NCBI GenBank assembly: GCA_000961725.1
Contig: LADS01000053.1
Coordinates: forward strand, 62,001-126,000
Length of the DNA stretch: 64,000 bases
From: Desulfobulbaceae bacterium BRH_c16a
Lineage (GTDB): Bacteria > Desulfobacterota > Desulfobulbia > Desulfobulbales > Desulfocapsaceae
Direction: 5' to 3'
Shown here piece by piece: positions 63,701 through 64,000 of the stretch (its first letter is position 1; each line of letters starts with the position of its first letter). The notes beneath the pieces are model-generated. The model worked only from the letters and a program-made list of their open reading frames with translations. It had not been told where the DNA came from and did not search any database. Position numbers and translations under genes: made by a program.

Positions 63701-63748
63701 ATGGCATCCAAAAGCTTTGGCTGTGTTTAGGACATTCATGCACAACAC
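60704..63748 (-). CDS. N6-adenine DNA methyltransferase, Eco57I-like
   Basis: The 1014-residue protein has an N-terminal helical region, the SAM-binding motif DPSCGAGIF at residues 343-351 preceded by the YYTPKNIAHYLV segment, and the catalytic motif NPPW at 466-469, characteristic of N6-adenine methylases. The C-terminal half resembles target-recognition regions of type IIG and large type II enzymes. No nuclease motif was evident at the N-terminus, so cleavage probably lies with the small downstream gene. It overlaps both neighbours: the S24 gene by 13 bases and the nuclease gene by about 7. Confidence 0.85.
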   Translation of the reverse strand: MLCMNVLNTAKAFGCHDVVPLTGEPTPRHLDYLDLLRSSGGGHLKVDAIAEFQARPLLYIVSEDRIRNVSREKIMDLQHMLANRGEHAYLGILSPGELNVYPITLNRSILGNGYKETIKQDAPEAPLFFQSVVSGVFTVEGQPGAPDYIFNTIHDLLSHSSKILIDTYGLNPLDVLSLLGRALFFRFLCDRKIIQPNELAAICPHATVPGDCFSNVINSVATCYWLDETFNGDLLPFSSSRMEVFELADAQTDGKLFHHLRAILEKWKPAGKHFQRQIDWGDLDFAHIPIGVLSQVYESFSRVWDAQRAENTSVYYTPKNIAHYLVDDAFEGVSKKKDAQILDPSCGAGIFLVLAFRKLVAARWEDDGKRPDTRTIQSILYKQLCGFDVSESALRLAALSLYITAIELNGSPRPPKSLKFPKPLQGAVLYNLRRPDERDAKGFVLGSLRTDLAEEFNGRFDLVIGNPPWSRLKGENEDAKKENKSHNDSFSALTRRILVDRGVSDIAGTYRNPDNNPDLPFLWKSTQWAKPDGIIAMALPSRIFLKQTPSGTRAFNTILRGLEITGILNGSNLSDTEVWPDMNQPFMLFFGRNRVPAANHHFHFVTPHFEKRLNDKGRIRIDFQSAQPVATSAVIKDSWLLKTLSVGTTLDVEVFRKLDELDWPRVESYWQPPFSGEGYNLSPKQKQDNAGFMTDLPNFISPKEGRFSVDVSSLFKFGFTTAHRPREPELYSPPLLIVPQSPGASFASARSYLLREATVFSKSYYGFVAHGALDFSCISLLHLITHSELFRYHVLMTSSRMGAERRTFLKENLEKFPFPAIEVFSKSQRQQAIELSKQLETAPNKPWREINKFIFNLYGLDKYDRQVVKDTLAIAPPYKNARDQANSAPAKKDRDAFYAELQCMLAPSFAVTNESVSVDEIAITRPDILSPWHFFSISTSSTCVNLTQAAQNKLVYKIAEEANKTGCSRVIIHGHEILLVGIVGQYRYWTLSRARLCALDILRHHLDMFPLRKC

Positions 63749-64000
63749 CGATTACCCATGGTTCGAATAATTCCTTGGTATCTCCCGATGATTCTGACAA
63801 AATCATTCTTGTCTATGTCATACGTGAGATCTTCAAAAAAAGGATTTTCGGATTTAAGCACAAGAGATTTCGAAGACAAATAGACACGTTTCAGCGTGGC
63901 TTCTTGTTCGATCAGAACAGCAGCTATTTCACCATTCGCAACAAACTCAGACCTTTTTATGACAGCAATATCGCCGTCTTTGATTCCTGCTCCAGTCATA
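63736..64000 (-). CDS. S24 peptidase / LexA-like regulator, C-terminal part (5' end outside window)
   Basis: About 87 residues of the C-terminal protease domain are visible, starting at MTGAGIKDGDIAVIK, just after the expected catalytic serine. The catalytic lysine lies in EATLKRVYL. LexA, cI-type repressors and UmuD share this domain; the missing N-terminus probably holds a helix-turn-helix. It overlaps the methyltransferase gene, so it is the likely regulator of the restriction operon and may link it to DNA damage. The methionine at 63999 is internal. Confidence 0.8.
   Translation of the reverse strand, partial: MTGAGIKDGDIAVIKRSEFVANGEIAAVLIEQEATLKRVYLSSKSLVLKSENPFFEDLTYDIDKNDFVRIIGRYQGIIRTMGNRCCA

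Noticed and set aside
46400..64000. CRISPR array or insertion sequence in the accessory region
   Set aside because: No regularly spaced repeats beyond the short integrase-proximal array and no transposase motif were seen.

Overview
The window looks like one chromosome segment of a Gram-negative anaerobe of the Desulfobacterota, probably near the Desulfobulbales (formerly Deltaproteobacteria). The basis is the gene order, the style of the proteins, the non-mevalonate isoprenoid genes dxr and ispG, an LptF/G lipopolysaccharide exporter subunit and the frequent TTG starts. The taxon is an inference; no search was run.

Bases 1-25.9 kb hold an almost unbroken transcription and translation supercluster, all on the + strand. 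The order is rpoB (5' cut by the window edge), rpoC, the str genes (rpsL, rpsG, fusA, tuf), the S10 genes (rpsJ to rpsQ), the spc genes (rplN to rplO, secY, map, infA, rpmJ) and the alpha genes (rpsM, rpsK, rpsD, rpoA, rplQ). It closes with a 13-bp intrinsic terminator. Several genes start with TTG or GTG. There is no adk between secY and map. A possible regulatory hairpin sits in the longest gap of the spc section, just before rpsH.

Bases 25.9-46.3 kb are housekeeping. A CxxC-rich YkgJ-like protein is followed by rpsB, tsf, pyrH, frr and uppS, then by a tightly overlapping run of cdsA, dxr, rseP, tsaB, ispG and proS (phospholipid, isoprenoid, envelope-stress and tRNA functions). Next come a RelA-type (p)ppGpp synthetase with a damaged hydrolase site, a zinc-ribbon/Smr protein, a secreted FKBP isomerase, lptG (minus strand), a DHH phosphoesterase and two overlapping glgC-like genes. 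The first glgC copy has an altered nucleotide-binding loop, which suggests a two-subunit ADP-glucose pyrophosphorylase.

Bases 46.4-64 kb are a mobile, defence-rich region. It begins at the 3' end of a tRNA-Arg(CCT), the classic target of integrases. Three 11-bp direct repeats with an inverted copy (candidate integrase arm sites) and a tyrosine integrase follow. The cargo includes a two-gene DUF262 / DUF262-DUF1524 set resembling type IV restriction (GmrSD-like), a DUF72 protein and an HU protein. A compact minus-strand operon encodes a NusA-like protein, a short soluble coupling-type ATPase, a membrane-anchored HD-domain protein, a polytopic membrane protein and a 118-residue protein. An orphan 371-residue protein comes next. 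At the right edge an S24/LexA-like regulator, an N6-adenine DNA methyltransferase and a PD-(D/E)XK-like nuclease form a restriction-modification-like operon. No second attachment site was noticed, so the element probably continues past 64 kb.

The best candidate for an undescribed system is the NusA-like / ATPase / HD-domain / membrane-protein operon at 53.8-58.4 kb.
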